DNA from: Bullera alba
Taxonomy: Eukaryota; Basidiomycota; Tremellomycetes; Tremellales; Bulleraceae
Direction of reading: 5' to 3'
Length of the DNA: 64,000 bases
Assembly (NCBI GenBank): GCA_001600095.1
Contig: BCIX01000001.1
Location: 124,001-188,000, forward strand
The notes beneath the pieces were generated by a model. The model saw nothing but the letters and a program-made list of their open reading frames with translations, was not told the origin of the DNA and did not search any database. Of this stretch, positions 12,664 to 25,963 are shown piece after piece (position 1 is the stretch's first letter; each line of letters begins with the position of its first letter). The position numbers and the translations under genes were made by a program.

Positions 12664-14890
12664 CGGTAAGCCAGTGTTACCAGGAGAAGTGGATTGAGTG
12701 AGTGGAGATGGGAGTTGGGGATGAGAAGAAGTTGACAGGGTGAGTCTCAAGTACTCGTACTCGCAGAACGAGGCGGTAACCTAAGCGAGGGTAGATCTGG
12801 TCTGATCTGGGAAAGAGGGGGCGAGGAGGCACAGTGGCAGAGGGGTGTATGATGGCGGCAACGGGTCAAAGGATGGCCTCGAGGTTCCGATCAAGGGCTA
12901 AGGGGGTGTGAGGGAAGGGTGAAAAGCAATGATGAGGATATTCTCCGATCATTGATTGTTAATATATCCCTTGGAAGACCAGGGGGAAGAGGTAGGAGTT
13001 ATATGACCGCTTGACCGAACCGAACAAGCTGTCACTGTGCACAAAAGGCACCTTGGTAGTCAAAGGGAAAGAAGGACGAGCAAGGGGGGAAAGGCCTGGA
13101 AGTAGCACAGCACACTAAACGCCACGCCTCGAGGCAGAGTGGGGTGAAGAGTGACGGTGTAATTCGATCCCGTGTATCTTAGACCAGGACCCGAGCGAAG
13201 TGGGGCAGGGAATAGAACGACGAGGTGTATATTCTCCGAGCGAGGGTTGGAGGAGGAGGAGGAGGAGGGTCGGGGTCCTTTGAGCGCCGGAGCGAACACC
13301 GCAGCGACGGACAATGAGGATAGCGACGAACTCACCAACGTTCACGGCGATTGAAAGGTTGTCAAGCAGTCATTTCGAAGTGGGGGGATCGGTCTAGGAG
13401 GGAGAAATGTCAGCTGTCATCAAGCAGGTGTGGGGATTGTGGAGATGGGACGATCGGTCGACGAGTGGGCAAGGACATGTGCTGAGCGACGGTGGAATGG
13501 ATAGCAGGCTCACAATGTATCCGGAAGAGCTATCTCGTATTGTCGTATCACTGTTGATGAGGTGTTGCGGGATAAGATCAGTGATGAGAGGTGTATCTCG
13601 TGATGAGGGGTTGAACAGATGGCGATCGCGATGGTGATGAGCTAGAGTGGGGAATAGAACAACAAGAAACAACACGGAAGGATGTCGAAAGGGGCGTTAA
13701 TAACTGATACCACCACTCTACTCTCCCTTTGGAATTTCTCGACGTGTCCTTGACGCGGTTGTGTCGGATCAATATCGAAACGGGGGTGTTGTGTGTGTGC
13801 GCAGTGATGATCACTGTCAGATGATATACTGGGGTGGATCAGTCGTGTGATGAGTGATGGAGGATCAGTGATGCTTCCTCAGCTTTATACCAAGAAAGCG
13901 GTACAGTGCACGAGAGTGCACGTCTCCATCTCGTCGTGTCCTTCGGCCCAGACTGTGAATCCCATTCTGATCGCTTTGCGCTCGCGCTTTGCCCTTCGCC
14001 CGTCGCAACCCTCGCCTTTTGCATCAACCACAGTGCACAGACCCAAGCTTGCTCCCAGCCCTTCGAATTCTTCTGCTTCTCCCGCTACGCTGAGAAGAGG
14101 GACGAGGGAAGACGCGTCGGTGTGAAGAGGTGTTGAAGGTGCCGTGTCCATTTATCGACGAGGTAACGAAGGGAGATGGGATTCTGGTCCATTGCCTGCT
14201 TCCCTATCACCAGCTGCTTTGGCACCTTTTGACCTCGATCTGGCCCTTGTCTCTATCTCCCTAAAACCTCAGACGAGACTTGGAGACGCCGACTCCATAA
14301 CAAGCTGGGTCCGATTGAGCAGGTTTGGGGTGTCGACACCGTGCGCAGGGGTGACCTACCCCGCATTCGTCGGACAAGTCACCATTTCAGCTCTGATCTG
14401 TGATGGCGATCAGTCGATTGCGTGTCAGCTGCTGAAGGCACGAGCGTCCGTTTCAGAGCATGGATGAAAGCATCGAGCAAGTTGAACTGCCATGTTTCCT
14501 GGAATCTCGGACCGATGGTGATTTTTGGGTAAAGCGCGATCGGGGTCCCTCCGGTTAACGGTTAAGTATCGACAACGCCGGTCGGACTTGGGTTGGGCAT
14601 ACTAATGCGTGGCTCAGACTTGGACTGCTCGAGGTCAAGCTCAAGATCGCGGACGTGAATGAGGGGAAAGCTAGGCCGGCTCTAGCCTCTGTAGGACACA
14701 GACAACCGGGGACCGTGAGAACCCTTCCTGACTTCCGAACTTCCGAAGCCGGCTAGAATTGGAGCTGGAAATCTGATCGCTTGATCCCTAAATGGTCTGG
14801 TGGTATATGCCCTAGATCGCTGATCACCAGTCGCTGGCCTATCTCATCACCTTATCGGGGTTCTGCCTTTAGCCATACCGACCACTCGAC
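12664..14890. other. long upstream intergenic region
   Basis: This 2.2 kb region precedes the GATA factor (minus). About 12780-12960 is C/T-rich on the minus strand with few ATGs, as expected for a transcription start and leader. A (GGA)n tract lies near 13247-13267. A splice-like donor (minus GTGAGT near 13333) and an acceptor near 12781 could bound a 5' UTR intron, but joining them does not extend the ORF. No coding sequence is supported. Confidence 0.5.
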
Positions 14891-16350
14891 ATGCCTCTAC
14901 CACAGCTACTGCCAGAGCTATGGTCCCGCGTCTTCGGCGTCCTAAAGCGCGAAGTCCCTCCGCCTTGGCTACCTGCAACATGGTCCGACTTTCACTAGCA
15001 GGACCTGGCTTCTGTCTGCCTAGTGTCACCAGTAGGTACCTGCTCAATCCTAGATCCGTCGAACACAGCCGATCAGTGACTCAGCCATTCCATGACTTGG
15101 CTTCACCCATGTTATATGCATTGGTTGTCGCGAACGATCTTCCCACTCTGCTACAAGGCTTGACTGTGCACGATGATTGCACGATGATGATGCGACCCCG
15201 CCTAGACGAACGAAAAGCAAGGGAGCCTTAGTAGCGAAAACCAGGACTCTAAGGCGCGTTGGAGTCGGCTCAGAAGCTCGCTCTGTCCCCGAACTAGCTA
15301 CTCTATTGCTCGGCAACGACGACTGGACGGCTGTAGGCATCTCCATCTCTCCCGAGAAAGAAATCGAGAGCGTGCGCCGGCTAGCGATACAACGAGCTCA
15401 AACGACTCCCAGTCGCATCGTCAACGAATCCACTTCTTGTGGGCCGGCCACCTTTTCAGAGCCTGGAGAAGCTCATCCTCTGGCAGATCTTTGATCTTGG
15501 TTGGGAGAACTTGGAGGGTGCAGAAGAACACTTGCACTACGCACAGACCTACATAGATGCTTTCATTCTCGCCAACCAGCCACAGCACATATGCGTCAAC
15601 AATCTCCGCGGTCCATACTCCGTCAAAGCGCTCATCTACGACGACAGACTCATGGGGTGGAGAACGGACGACCAGACTCACAATCCTACTCCACGAGCGC
15701 CAGGTGTTCCCATTGTCACCCACTACATGTATGGAAACACCATCGTCATGCCTCGTGTCGCCCTAGGTGCAGTCAACAGATATATCGCAATCCCAGGAAC
15801 TCTGTTACAGACGTTGGAAGGAGAAGAAGCAGATGCGGAGATTGGAATGATCATCGCCTCTCATTTCAGCGATCGTATCAACTATTGGCTTCGGACGGCG
15901 GCACCCCAACCGGGGCACAAGGATGAACATTGGGATACGTCTGTGTCAAACACCGTTATCGAGTTTTATGGCCACTCGATGGGAAATGCCGGAAACTCCT
16001 GGCTCCTACGCCAAGACACGACCGAGTTCAATGCCCCTTCGAAAAGTTCATACCGACCAGATCAAATAGCGGGGGCCAAGCACTTCGCCAATTCGGCATT
16101 CGAAGAAAGAGCAATGTTACGTTCCAAGGAGGCCCAGTTGAACGCCTTTTTGGCGGGTCTTCTACGCCAGACCCCAGGCTTTCCTCGGGATTGGACCCGC
16201 AGAGTCAACTTCAACCGCTGGCAGGATGCTCCGACGTGCGAGTGTTGTGGCTGGACCGTCGAGTCCTTGAGGGACGATTTCATGGCGAACTTACCCTTGG
16301 AGGACGTCGACGACTTTGGACAAATGGCAGCTATGATCAATGGCGATTGA
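14891..16350 (+). pseudogene. decayed F-box-type gene
   Basis: The ATG at 14891 opens an F-box-like N-terminus (LLPELWSRVFGVLKRE ... QDLASVCLVSP). An in-frame TAG at 14996-14998 interrupts it, where the frame otherwise continues with Gln-Asp-Leu-Ala-Ser-Val-Cys. A good intron (15032-15084) then leads to PFHDLASPMLYALVVAND. The reading frame changes near 15170-15200 with no suitable intron. It changes again near 15330-15384, where a 52-nt GTAGGC...CTAG intron (15333-15384) would restore phase. The rest is open to 16350 and includes a C-terminal CECCGW motif. F-box proteins are SCF ubiquitin-ligase adaptors. The stop and the unexplained frame change argue for a pseudogene, although sequencing errors could mimic this. 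Confidence 0.6.
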
Positions 16351-17441
16351 AATCAGTCTCAGGTCCAGACACTACGATGGGGAGTCAAGAGGCCAGGATG
16401 CCGGTGAGAAGGGATCTCGGAATCAGACTGAGGATGTGATGAGGGGGGACCGAGGAGATGTTCTGGGAGAGCTCGGAACTCGCAGAGCGAATGAGCGTCA
16501 GCTAGTCTAGTCCAGGCGGGTCTGTAATGATGAGGATGCAACGGAGACGGATGTACGTATGAGTGATGATACGCCAGATGGAGCCTCTAGCCTGAATGTG
16601 GATACAGTACAATGACTTGCTGAGAGTCTGCTCGAGCGTCCATCGGTCGGTCTGAACGATCTAATTCTTGCCGAGGTTGCTGCCTCCACCTAGGTGACAG
16701 GTGTCTCGGATCTCGGATTCGGCTCGATCCAACTATCTCTACCTCATGTCTCTTCGCATTCCACACGTGTTCGCTATCTTGTGGCTTGCACGAGCAGCAG
16801 CGCAAATTGTCAACTGCACTGCTGTACGTGCTGCTAGGAGACCAACCACGAAAGAGGTCGCTGAGCCAGCCGGTCTAATGTCAACAAATGCGGTTGTCAT
16901 CAGTCTCACCGCAAAGGTCCTCATGTTTCGACCCTCACTGCATATGAAACGCCAATGGCATGAACACGAGAGGTCAGTCGGTGTACAACTACATGCCCAC
17001 GAAGGTCGACACTAGTGTCGAGCTTGAGGACCCTACAACGAGGGTGAAAGCTACACAGCCAATGAGGTTTGGGCAATTACCGTCAAGTCCTCGGCAATCT
17101 CATGACCGGGTGGTCCACTGGTCATGTCTCTCGCAACATCACGAAGTGGGACATCTCGGGTCCTCTCAGTGACCGTAAGGTGGGATTGCCGGACTGAAAG
17201 GTACACCTCGCTGAGTCCCCGAGAGATCATCGATGCTGCTAGACGCTAATTCCAAACAGGACTCGCGATGCGGTCGGGGGAGTGGACGTACTGACTCTCT
17301 ACGAGAAGTCGCCCACTCCTGATCCTGCTCATCCAATCCAAGGTCTACCAAAACATCTCATCACTCACTACCTTCTGACTTCGTAGTAAGCCAGCTCCTC
17401 AGTCCAGCACTACACGTCTCAATCTATACCCATCCACCACA
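16351..17441. other. intergenic region upstream of the CobW GTPase gene
   Basis: About 1.1 kb lies between the F-box remnant and the start at 17442. Short ORFs here, such as 16701-17015, show no family features. The last ~100 bp before the ATG is C/A/T-rich leader. An imperfect zinc-response-like sequence (ACC GT AAGGT, 17172-17181) lies about 260 bp upstream of the ATG. Confidence 0.45.
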
Positions 17442-20143
17442 ATGCCCGTCTCGACAGACACGGCCAAAGACTCCCGTCTGCCCGTCACCCTGCTCTCCGG
17501 CTTCCTAGGCGCTGGCAAGACGACTCTGCTGTCTTATATCCTAAAGTCGAAGGACCACGGGCTGCGATGTGCCGTCGTCGTGAATGACATGGGGGCTCTG
17601 AACGTGAGTCGGAACTAGGACCATCCGGTCGATCAGTCCCCGTGGCCAGCATCCCTGATTGATAGCTCTGAGAGGGTTCAGGCTGATGGGTTTGATGGAT
17701 AGATTGACGCTGCTTTGATCACCAATCACAAGTTGACGCAGAAGGAGGAGAAGGTGGTTCAGATGCAGAATGGTGAGTAGAGAAGTCTTGGTCGCAGTTT
17801 ATTGGATTTACACTGACTTGTTACAGGTTGTATTTGCTGTACACTCCGAGCCGACCTGTTGGAAGAGATTGCAACTCTGGCTGAAGCAGGGCTATATGAG
17901 TGAGCAGTCTTTCTTCCCCTCGTTCACTTCACATGCTTCACATACTGACCACACTGTCATCAGCTACCTGATTATCGAGAGCTCCGGTATCTCCGAGCCT
18001 ATTCAGGTGAGCAGACTACCCTCGTTCCTCCCCGCTGTTATATCAGCTGATATCATACCTCATTTTAGGTCGCAGAAACATTCACAACCGAATTCGCCGA
18101 CACCCTCGCCGGCTCTTCCATCGATGAGATCGAGCAATCCCTTCCAGAGGACAAGACCTCGTCTCCAGAAACGCGAAAGAAGCTCGCCGAGCTGATTGCC
18201 GCGGGGGGCCTGAGCAAGATTGCAAGACTGGACTGCTGTGTCAGTGTGGTGGATTGCACAACTTTCCTAGGCGATTTCGACACTACCGACTTTTTGACTG
18301 ATCGGTATGGAAAGGACGTGGACCCAGAGGATGAGAAGAACATCACCGATCTGTGAGTCCGTTCACCGGGGATTCAGCCCAATGTTGAAGGTGGCTGACG
18401 ATGTCATAGCCTTACCGATCAGATCGAATTTGCCAATGTCATCATCCTCAACAAGACCGACATGGTGGATGAAGCGACGGTGAAGAAGGTCACCGAGCTC
18501 GTCAAGACTCTCAACCCGTAAGTCCGTCTTGGCCCGGGTCGAGATGCCCATCCACTTGGACCCACCTCTGGTCCAGCAAGTTACGATGCTAACACTACTG
18601 TTCGTGTAGCACGACGAAAATCATCAGAACGCAGTACAGCAAAGTCGATCTGAAAGAGATTCTCAATACCAACCTCTTCGACTTCTCCACCGCTGCCACT
18701 GGCGCCGGTTGGCTAGCTTCTCTGCGAGAGAACACGCTCATGGAGATCGAGGATAAGTATGGTGAAAAGAGGATGGTGCCGAAGCCAGAGACACTGGAGT
18801 GAGTCCTGTTTGTTCCATACTCTGTTTTTGTGCTGACAATCTTGGACAGGTATGGTATTGGCTCTTTCGTCTACACCTCAAGACGACCATTCCATCCGAA
18901 ACGACTATGGGATCTTATGGCTGCTCCATTCTGCATCCTCCAAAACGGTGCCGAAGAGGAAGACGAGGATGACGACGAAGATGGAGAAGAAGCCCAAGAA
19001 GACGAAACCTGCGAGCTTGTGACGGAAGAAGATGAGGAGAAGGCGAAACAGGAGACGTTCGAGCAGTTACAGAGGGAAAAGGCTGAAATGGACTTACCCC
19101 TCCGAGCGAAGAACAAGCGGGAGAGTCCCGTCTGGAAGGGTTTGCTCAGGAGTAAAGGGTTCATCTGGTTAGCTACCAGGCCCAACGTCCACGGAGAGTG
19201 GTCTCAGGCTGGAGTGAGTCCAATGGCGGGGTGACAGAGGGGAGATGGCGCTGATTTCCGCTTAGATCATGTTCACTCTGAATGGAGGCGGTCCATGGAT
19301 GTGCAGAGTGCCCGAGAGCGAGTGGCCCGGAGGTGGCGATCCAGAAGTAATCGAGGCTATCAAGCTCGACTTCATGGGCGAATGGGGCGATCGTGAGTAC
19401 AGTAGAACGGGTCTTGTTTGGTGAGAGAATGCTTATGTCGATTGAATAGGTCGTCAGGAGCGTGAGTGACGAGCGAGAAGAAATCGACCTCGGGAGAAGA
19501 GATACTGACACACGATAAAGTGGTGTTCATCGGTCAAGACTTGGACAAAGTCCTCATTGACAAGACGCTCAAAGAGGCCGAGTTGACAGACAAGGAGTGG
19601 GCTCAATGGGAGAAAGTGAGTCGCTGTCTTCTTACTCCCACCTTACGGGGCTGTGAGCTGATAACGATGAAGGTGATGAAATCGAAGAAGAGCGAAGAGA
19701 AAAAGGTACAAAGGCTCTACGACCTCTTCGACGGTGAGAAATATCTTGCTCCTTGAGGTTGGTCAACATGCTGACTTTGTGTAGACGGGTGGGAGGATTG
19801 GGTTGATCCGATGTCTCACGAGGGTCACGACCACGGCTCGCACCGCCATGATCACGCGGGTGGCCCTGCGGCCAGTCACGGGCACACCGCCTCCATCGAC
19901 GACGTAGCGTCGGCAAAGCCTGGAAAGGACACTCGATCGGGTAAGAAGGATGAGACTACGATTATTGTCGAGGAGGTCAAGAACGGCAAGAGGATCGTCA
20001 AGAGTCAGAACGAGGATCAGGTGCAAGTTCAGAAAGGTCAGAAGAAAGCGGTCAAGGCAAAGGCCGATTCGGGAACAGATGTCGATATGGTAGAAGACTC
20101 GCCATCACCGCCCAAGCGAGCCAAGAGGGGAACCAAAGCTTGA
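17442..20143 (+). CDS. CobW/COG0523 (ZNG1-like) metal-chaperone GTPase
   Basis: Thirteen exons (17442-17603, 17703-17772, 17827-17899, 17964-18006, 18069-18352, 18410-18517, 18610-18798, 18850-19213, 19266-19392, 19450-19461, 19521-19615, 19673-19733, 19785-20143) encode 648 residues. The Walker A loop is [11 protein letters not shown] (residues 20-30). The metal-binding GCICC motif spans an exon junction near residue 78. ESSGISEP and NKTD provide switch and base-recognition motifs. An acidic insert (~residues 345-375) precedes a C-terminal CobW domain ([18 protein letters not shown] ... RRQELVFIGQ). A His-rich tail ([11 protein letters not shown]) follows. Family members bind zinc and GTP and deliver metal to client enzymes such as methionine aminopeptidase. 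Exon 10 is only 12 nt. Confidence 0.9.
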
Positions 20144-20446
20144 TGTAGAATCACGCACTCCATCACTTGTGTTACAGGATGCTACCTTGCGATTGTGACT
20201 ATTGCTACTTTCCGAAGGCCTGGTCGAGTCCGTGGTGATCAGCTCTTGCCGCTCATCCCTTGAGCCTGAACGTCAAGATTTGCAAGCTAGACTCAACCAT
20301 GATTGGACCTGTGTCTGTCCTTGTGGTGTCCTACTTATACATCCATCGGTATTGTATGGTCATCGTAAAAGTCCAGACCGAATGCCACCTCCTGCTACTC
20401 CCTCCCCAGCCCTCGTCTAATTCACCTCATAGTGCCAGATCCTCTC

Positions 20447-20914
20447 CTAATGACTCAAGAACCTCCTTCCCTTTGCTAATCTCCTCGCCAGCATCTTCCT
20501 ACCGCCTCCATAGACCTTTTTTCCGTCGACAAACTTGAAATCCTTCAATCGTGCTAGAAATCCATGCTTTCTCTTCCTCTTCCTCTGACTAGGCTGGTAG
20601 AACGCTCCCATGACGGTATACCTGACCTGCATAATGGACCCAAGTTGCGATAATGGCGTGATGGCCCGAGGGAAAAGTGCCGATCTTGAGGATAGCGACG
20701 ATGGGAGGCATAGTCGTTCCGATAGTGGTTGTGGTAGACTTGGGGATAAAGTGCTTCCGGCGGAGTAGATCGATGGGCGAAGTAGTCGAGCCACTGGCGA
20801 CGAGGTAGATGATGAAGCAGTGGAGGATGAGGATATAGGTGCAAGAGGGCTTCGTCGAGTAGCGTTCGAGAGGGATGATAGCGGAGCGCTAAGCGCTTTG
20901 AGAAGTCGAGGCAT
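20447..20914 (-). CDS. MRPL34: mitochondrial large-subunit ribosomal protein bL34m
   Basis: A single exon encodes 155 residues. The first ~90 residues are Ser/Leu/Arg-rich without acidic residues, as expected for a mitochondrial targeting sequence. The C-terminus carries the bL34 signature: [18 protein letters not shown], then [18 protein letters not shown]. Between these halves lies a segment ([13 protein letters not shown]) that is longer than in typical bL34. The product would sit in the mitoribosomal large subunit near the base of the uL23/uL29 region. The gene converges with the CobW gene and diverges from RVB1. Confidence 0.9.
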   Translation of the reverse strand: MPRLLKALSAPLSSLSNATRRSPLAPISSSSTASSSTSSPVARLLRPSIYSAGSTLSPSLPQPLSERLCLPSSLSSRSALFPRAITPLSQLGSIMQVRYTVMGAFYQPSQRKRKRKHGFLARLKDFKFVDGKKVYGGGRKMLARRLAKGRRFLSH

Positions 20915-22851
<1,937 letters not shown>

Positions 22852-23029
22852 ATAGTGGATAGATCAAGGACAGGCGAGGATCTCGTCCACCGATGGTAGC
22901 CATCCTCTTAGAGGGTATCACTAGCTCGTAGCAGATGCAACGACAACGCATGATCAGATGCTTCATTTCGATGCTACAGGACAAGATGCGGGGTTTATAT
23001 ACAGTGTTTGTGCAGTCGTCTACACAGCC

Positions 23030-24856
23030 TTAGGTCTTCTTGATAAGCCTCTCTGCCTTCTCTTGTCCCTTGTCCTCGCCAGACTTGTGCTCCTTTCCAC
23101 CTCTTCCTTCGCCTTTACCCCCAGAATCCTCCACCGCCTCACCCTTCCGCTGTGCTGCTTTCTCCTTGTTCCGCTGCTCCTCTGACCGACTTGCCAGCTC
23201 ATCTGCCTCGTCGATCGTCTTGTCGATGTTCAGCCTCTTCTTCTTGTTTCCATCCGGGGATTGGGGGTTGGTCTCTGGTTGAGCGGGATTACTCGAGGAT
23301 AAGTTGTCCAGTTCTCCCTTCCACTCTATGTCATAATCTCTAGCAACACGGATGATCTCGCGACGCAGTAGCTTTGCCTCGGAGACTTTGAGAGGTGTGA
23401 GCTGAGCTCGCCTGAATGGGAGGAGGGGGGGGAAGCTCACCCATTTCGGTCCAGTGCTCAACGTCAAGACCGTGCTTCTCGTACAGGGTCTTCTGCCGAG
23501 CAGTCACCGAGAGGTCGAGAAGGGAAGAGTAGCTGACTTCTCGATTATGATACCTGTAGCACAAGGTTAGATGATATTTCTGGCAAATGATGTTGGTGCT
23601 CACGCTAGGAAAGCTCCTGATGCTAGCAAACTGCCGAATCCGACCGTCCAAGTCACAGGCTCCATAAGATCCCAACCAGCATCAGTGTAGAATGCTGAGA
23701 GGAGGGTTCATGTGGTATCAGCTGCTGCTCGACGTCGCAAGCGTCCCAGCTACTCACTCGCTCTAACGACTGCAAGCCAGTATCCCACACCAGCTACGAG
23801 ACCCGTGACGATGATCTTCCTGGCACCCTTGTGCGCTTGTATGTCGATTCTGGTCGGCCATTCGTCAGCTCCCATATGGTGAAGCTCCCGACCAGGATAT
23901 TTGTGGACGGAACTCATCTGCCCCACTCACAGCTTCTTCTTCTTGGTCATCTCGTTGAGCTCCTTGGACAGGGTGAGCAGCCTTTTGCGGAGATACCTCG
24001 TCCTGCTCTCAAAACTGGGTATGTGTACCGAAAGCGTCATTGGGTCCAATGCCTTCGTCCCTGATCGACCTTGAGGCTGAATGACAATCTTGAACTTCTC
24101 ATCCAGACATGATTGCTTGATAAAGTCGCTCAAATCGGTGCTCTGGCTCCAAGAGACCTCTTGCCATCGACCTTCTTCCGAGGACCGCTCGTTCAACCTC
24201 GGTCCGCCTTCCTGTCTCGTTTGCGGGCTCACGTCCTCCATCTGAGCCTCCTCTTCTACTATACTGGCAGGTTTGTCTGCTTGAGCTTCCTCCGTCTCTG
24301 CTTCGGCATTGCGGAGGTGTGAGTCGAGATCGGACTTGGAACCCGTCAATGCGAGATAGGTGATATCGACGTCTCGATGTTCCGGGGGTAGACTCCCTGC
24401 TATCAGGCGAGAGAGATGGGAAAGCGGTTGTGAGGGGTGCAAGAGGAAAGCGGTCGGTTGTGGGGATTGATCCAGCCATTCTTTCGTAGGCAAGGGCAGG
24501 ACCAACTTGAACAGATGGGATGTGGTGGGGCTGAGTCGGCCTTCCCAAGGGTGAGCCCTGTCGACACCCGCGGACGGGCTTTGTGTCGGGTTGAAGTCGG
24601 ATGTCGGGGAGGCAGAGGCGAGGAAGTGGGCGTGGGAGATATCCTCTGCGCCTTGTACTGGGACTTTGGCCTCCTCTAGTCGTGAAGAGCTAGATGAGAA
24701 AGGCCGCAACGGTGTTGATGGACCTGCGTTCGCGGTGGACCATATAGGGAAATGCCGCAAAGATGCTGTAAGACGACATGCTTGCCGGCTGGCAGACGGC
24801 GAGCTGTTGCTAATATAGCGAGAGAGGAGCCGCGTGCTCCTACATCCCGTTGCCAT
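23030..24856 (-). CDS. MCU1: mitochondrial calcium uniporter pore subunit (MCU)
   Basis: Five exons (24856-23931, 23849-23758, 23694-23604, 23553-23441, 23385-23030) encode 525 residues. The start at 24856 (MATGCRSTRLLSRY...) gives an Arg/Ser-rich, acid-free presequence. A matrix N-terminal domain follows. TM1 (IIVTGLVAGVGYWLAVV) and TM2 flank the pore signature WDLMEPVTW, the counterpart of WDIMEPVTY. YHNREVSY after TM2 is also an MCU hallmark. The last exon adds a coiled coil and a Lys/Glu-rich tail. The protein should form a Ca2+ channel in the inner mitochondrial membrane. The final intron ends at 23386 (…CAAAG); this choice restores the frame to EMVSEAKLLRREI. The frame continues upstream of 24856 to a GTG at 25021, but no presequence-like ATG is better. 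Confidence 0.93.
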
Positions 24857-25152
24857 CCCACCAGAGTCGATGCAGTCGAGTGCTACACCATAAGAAGAGA
24901 CAGGCAACGCAAAGATAATCGCGCTCATTGACGAAACACCTCCACCTCGTTTCAACTCGACCGACGTCATCACTACAGTGGACTGCACTCTGCAGCCTAT
25001 ACGATGCTGGAGCTCGGACACATCCTACTGCTCTACTCTGCTTGCATGTCATGGGGTCGCGTGCGCGATGAAGGTCATGAGAGAGTGCGCCTGAAGACGG
25101 ATGCCTAGCGTACGACGCTTAACCAATCTGCATACGCCCTGAGAACCTCCGC

Positions 25153-25540
25153 TTATCTGGAACTTTTGGAACCCGTCGCGGTCGGGAAAGACTTCTTGCG
25201 ATCAGTCTTGCGCATATGGTACTCTTCATACACACCATCATTCTCCGGCTCGAGAGGGTCAATATCGAAGTGGGCATCATCGTCCTTTGTGCTGGTCGTG
25301 ACAGCAAGGCCGGCGTTGTTCGAAGTCTCGGCGCTTGGGGTAGCGGTGGCACGGGCGGATTCAGCGATAGACTGACTCATTACCATCCCGCTTGTCAGAC
25401 TCGGCGCCACTGGCGTTCAGGTCCTCGTCGGTGACATCGCTGCCATCGGGGTTGCGAGTTGTTTCGATGGCAACGTAGCTCTTCTCACTCGTGTCCGAGC
25501 GGATGTCCAGGTTGTCGTTGTCGTTGTTCGTTGAGGCCAT
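25153..25540 (-). CDS. small acidic hypothetical protein locus, two overlapping ORFs
   Basis: Two ATG-initiated frames overlap. One runs 25540-25361 (59 residues, MASTNNDNDN...; Asp/Ser/Glu-rich). The other runs 25380-25153 (75 residues, MSQSIAESAR...; acidic middle PLEPENDGVYEEYH and a basic tail ending KSSR). I tested donors and acceptors between them and found no intron that joins the two frames. The upstream ORF could be a regulatory uORF or a false frame. No domain is recognised. The locus lies between MCU and xylitol dehydrogenase, all on the minus strand. Confidence 0.35.
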
Positions 25541-25963
25541 GGTGTTGTAGGTATTGGATGTCAGGTGGTAACAGTGATGAGGATGGGATGAGTGTAAAGG
25601 CAAGATGAAGCTCTGGCCATTATCTCGGGTACTTGCTCTTTATACCCTGCGGTCACATCAGTGTGAGTGAAATTAGAAGCCCTCGTCATGGGAATGTGGG
25701 ACATGCTGCACAAAGGAGATCCCAGACAATCGACAATGACTCGCGGGGGCAAAGCGACTTCCGAAATGAGCTGACTTTTTAGCCGTAAATGAGCTCTGTC
25801 TGGCTGGGTTCTTGAGTTCTAATTCGATCAGCAATATCCCAAGCGCAATCACCGCGAGAGGATGAGTAGTCGAGCTGAAACGAGGAAGACCGATAGCCAA
25901 CTTGACTGCATGATACCGAAACGTGATTCGCTATGTCCGTAAAACCTGGAATGTCCGACTCGA

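Noticed and set aside
12781..13340. Upstream coding exon of the GATA gene joined by a ~550-nt intron
   Set aside because: Joining the donor at 13333 to the acceptor at 12781 places a TGA in frame just before the junction.
15421..15723. Minus-strand frame containing a plausible helix (LPTKIKDLPEDELLQALKRW)
   Set aside because: It is fully antisense to the F-box remnant's better ORF, has no ATG context and no splice partners.
16701..17015. 104-codon plus-strand ORF upstream of the CobW gene
   Set aside because: No recognisable domain, no splice structure, and it lies in the expected promoter region.
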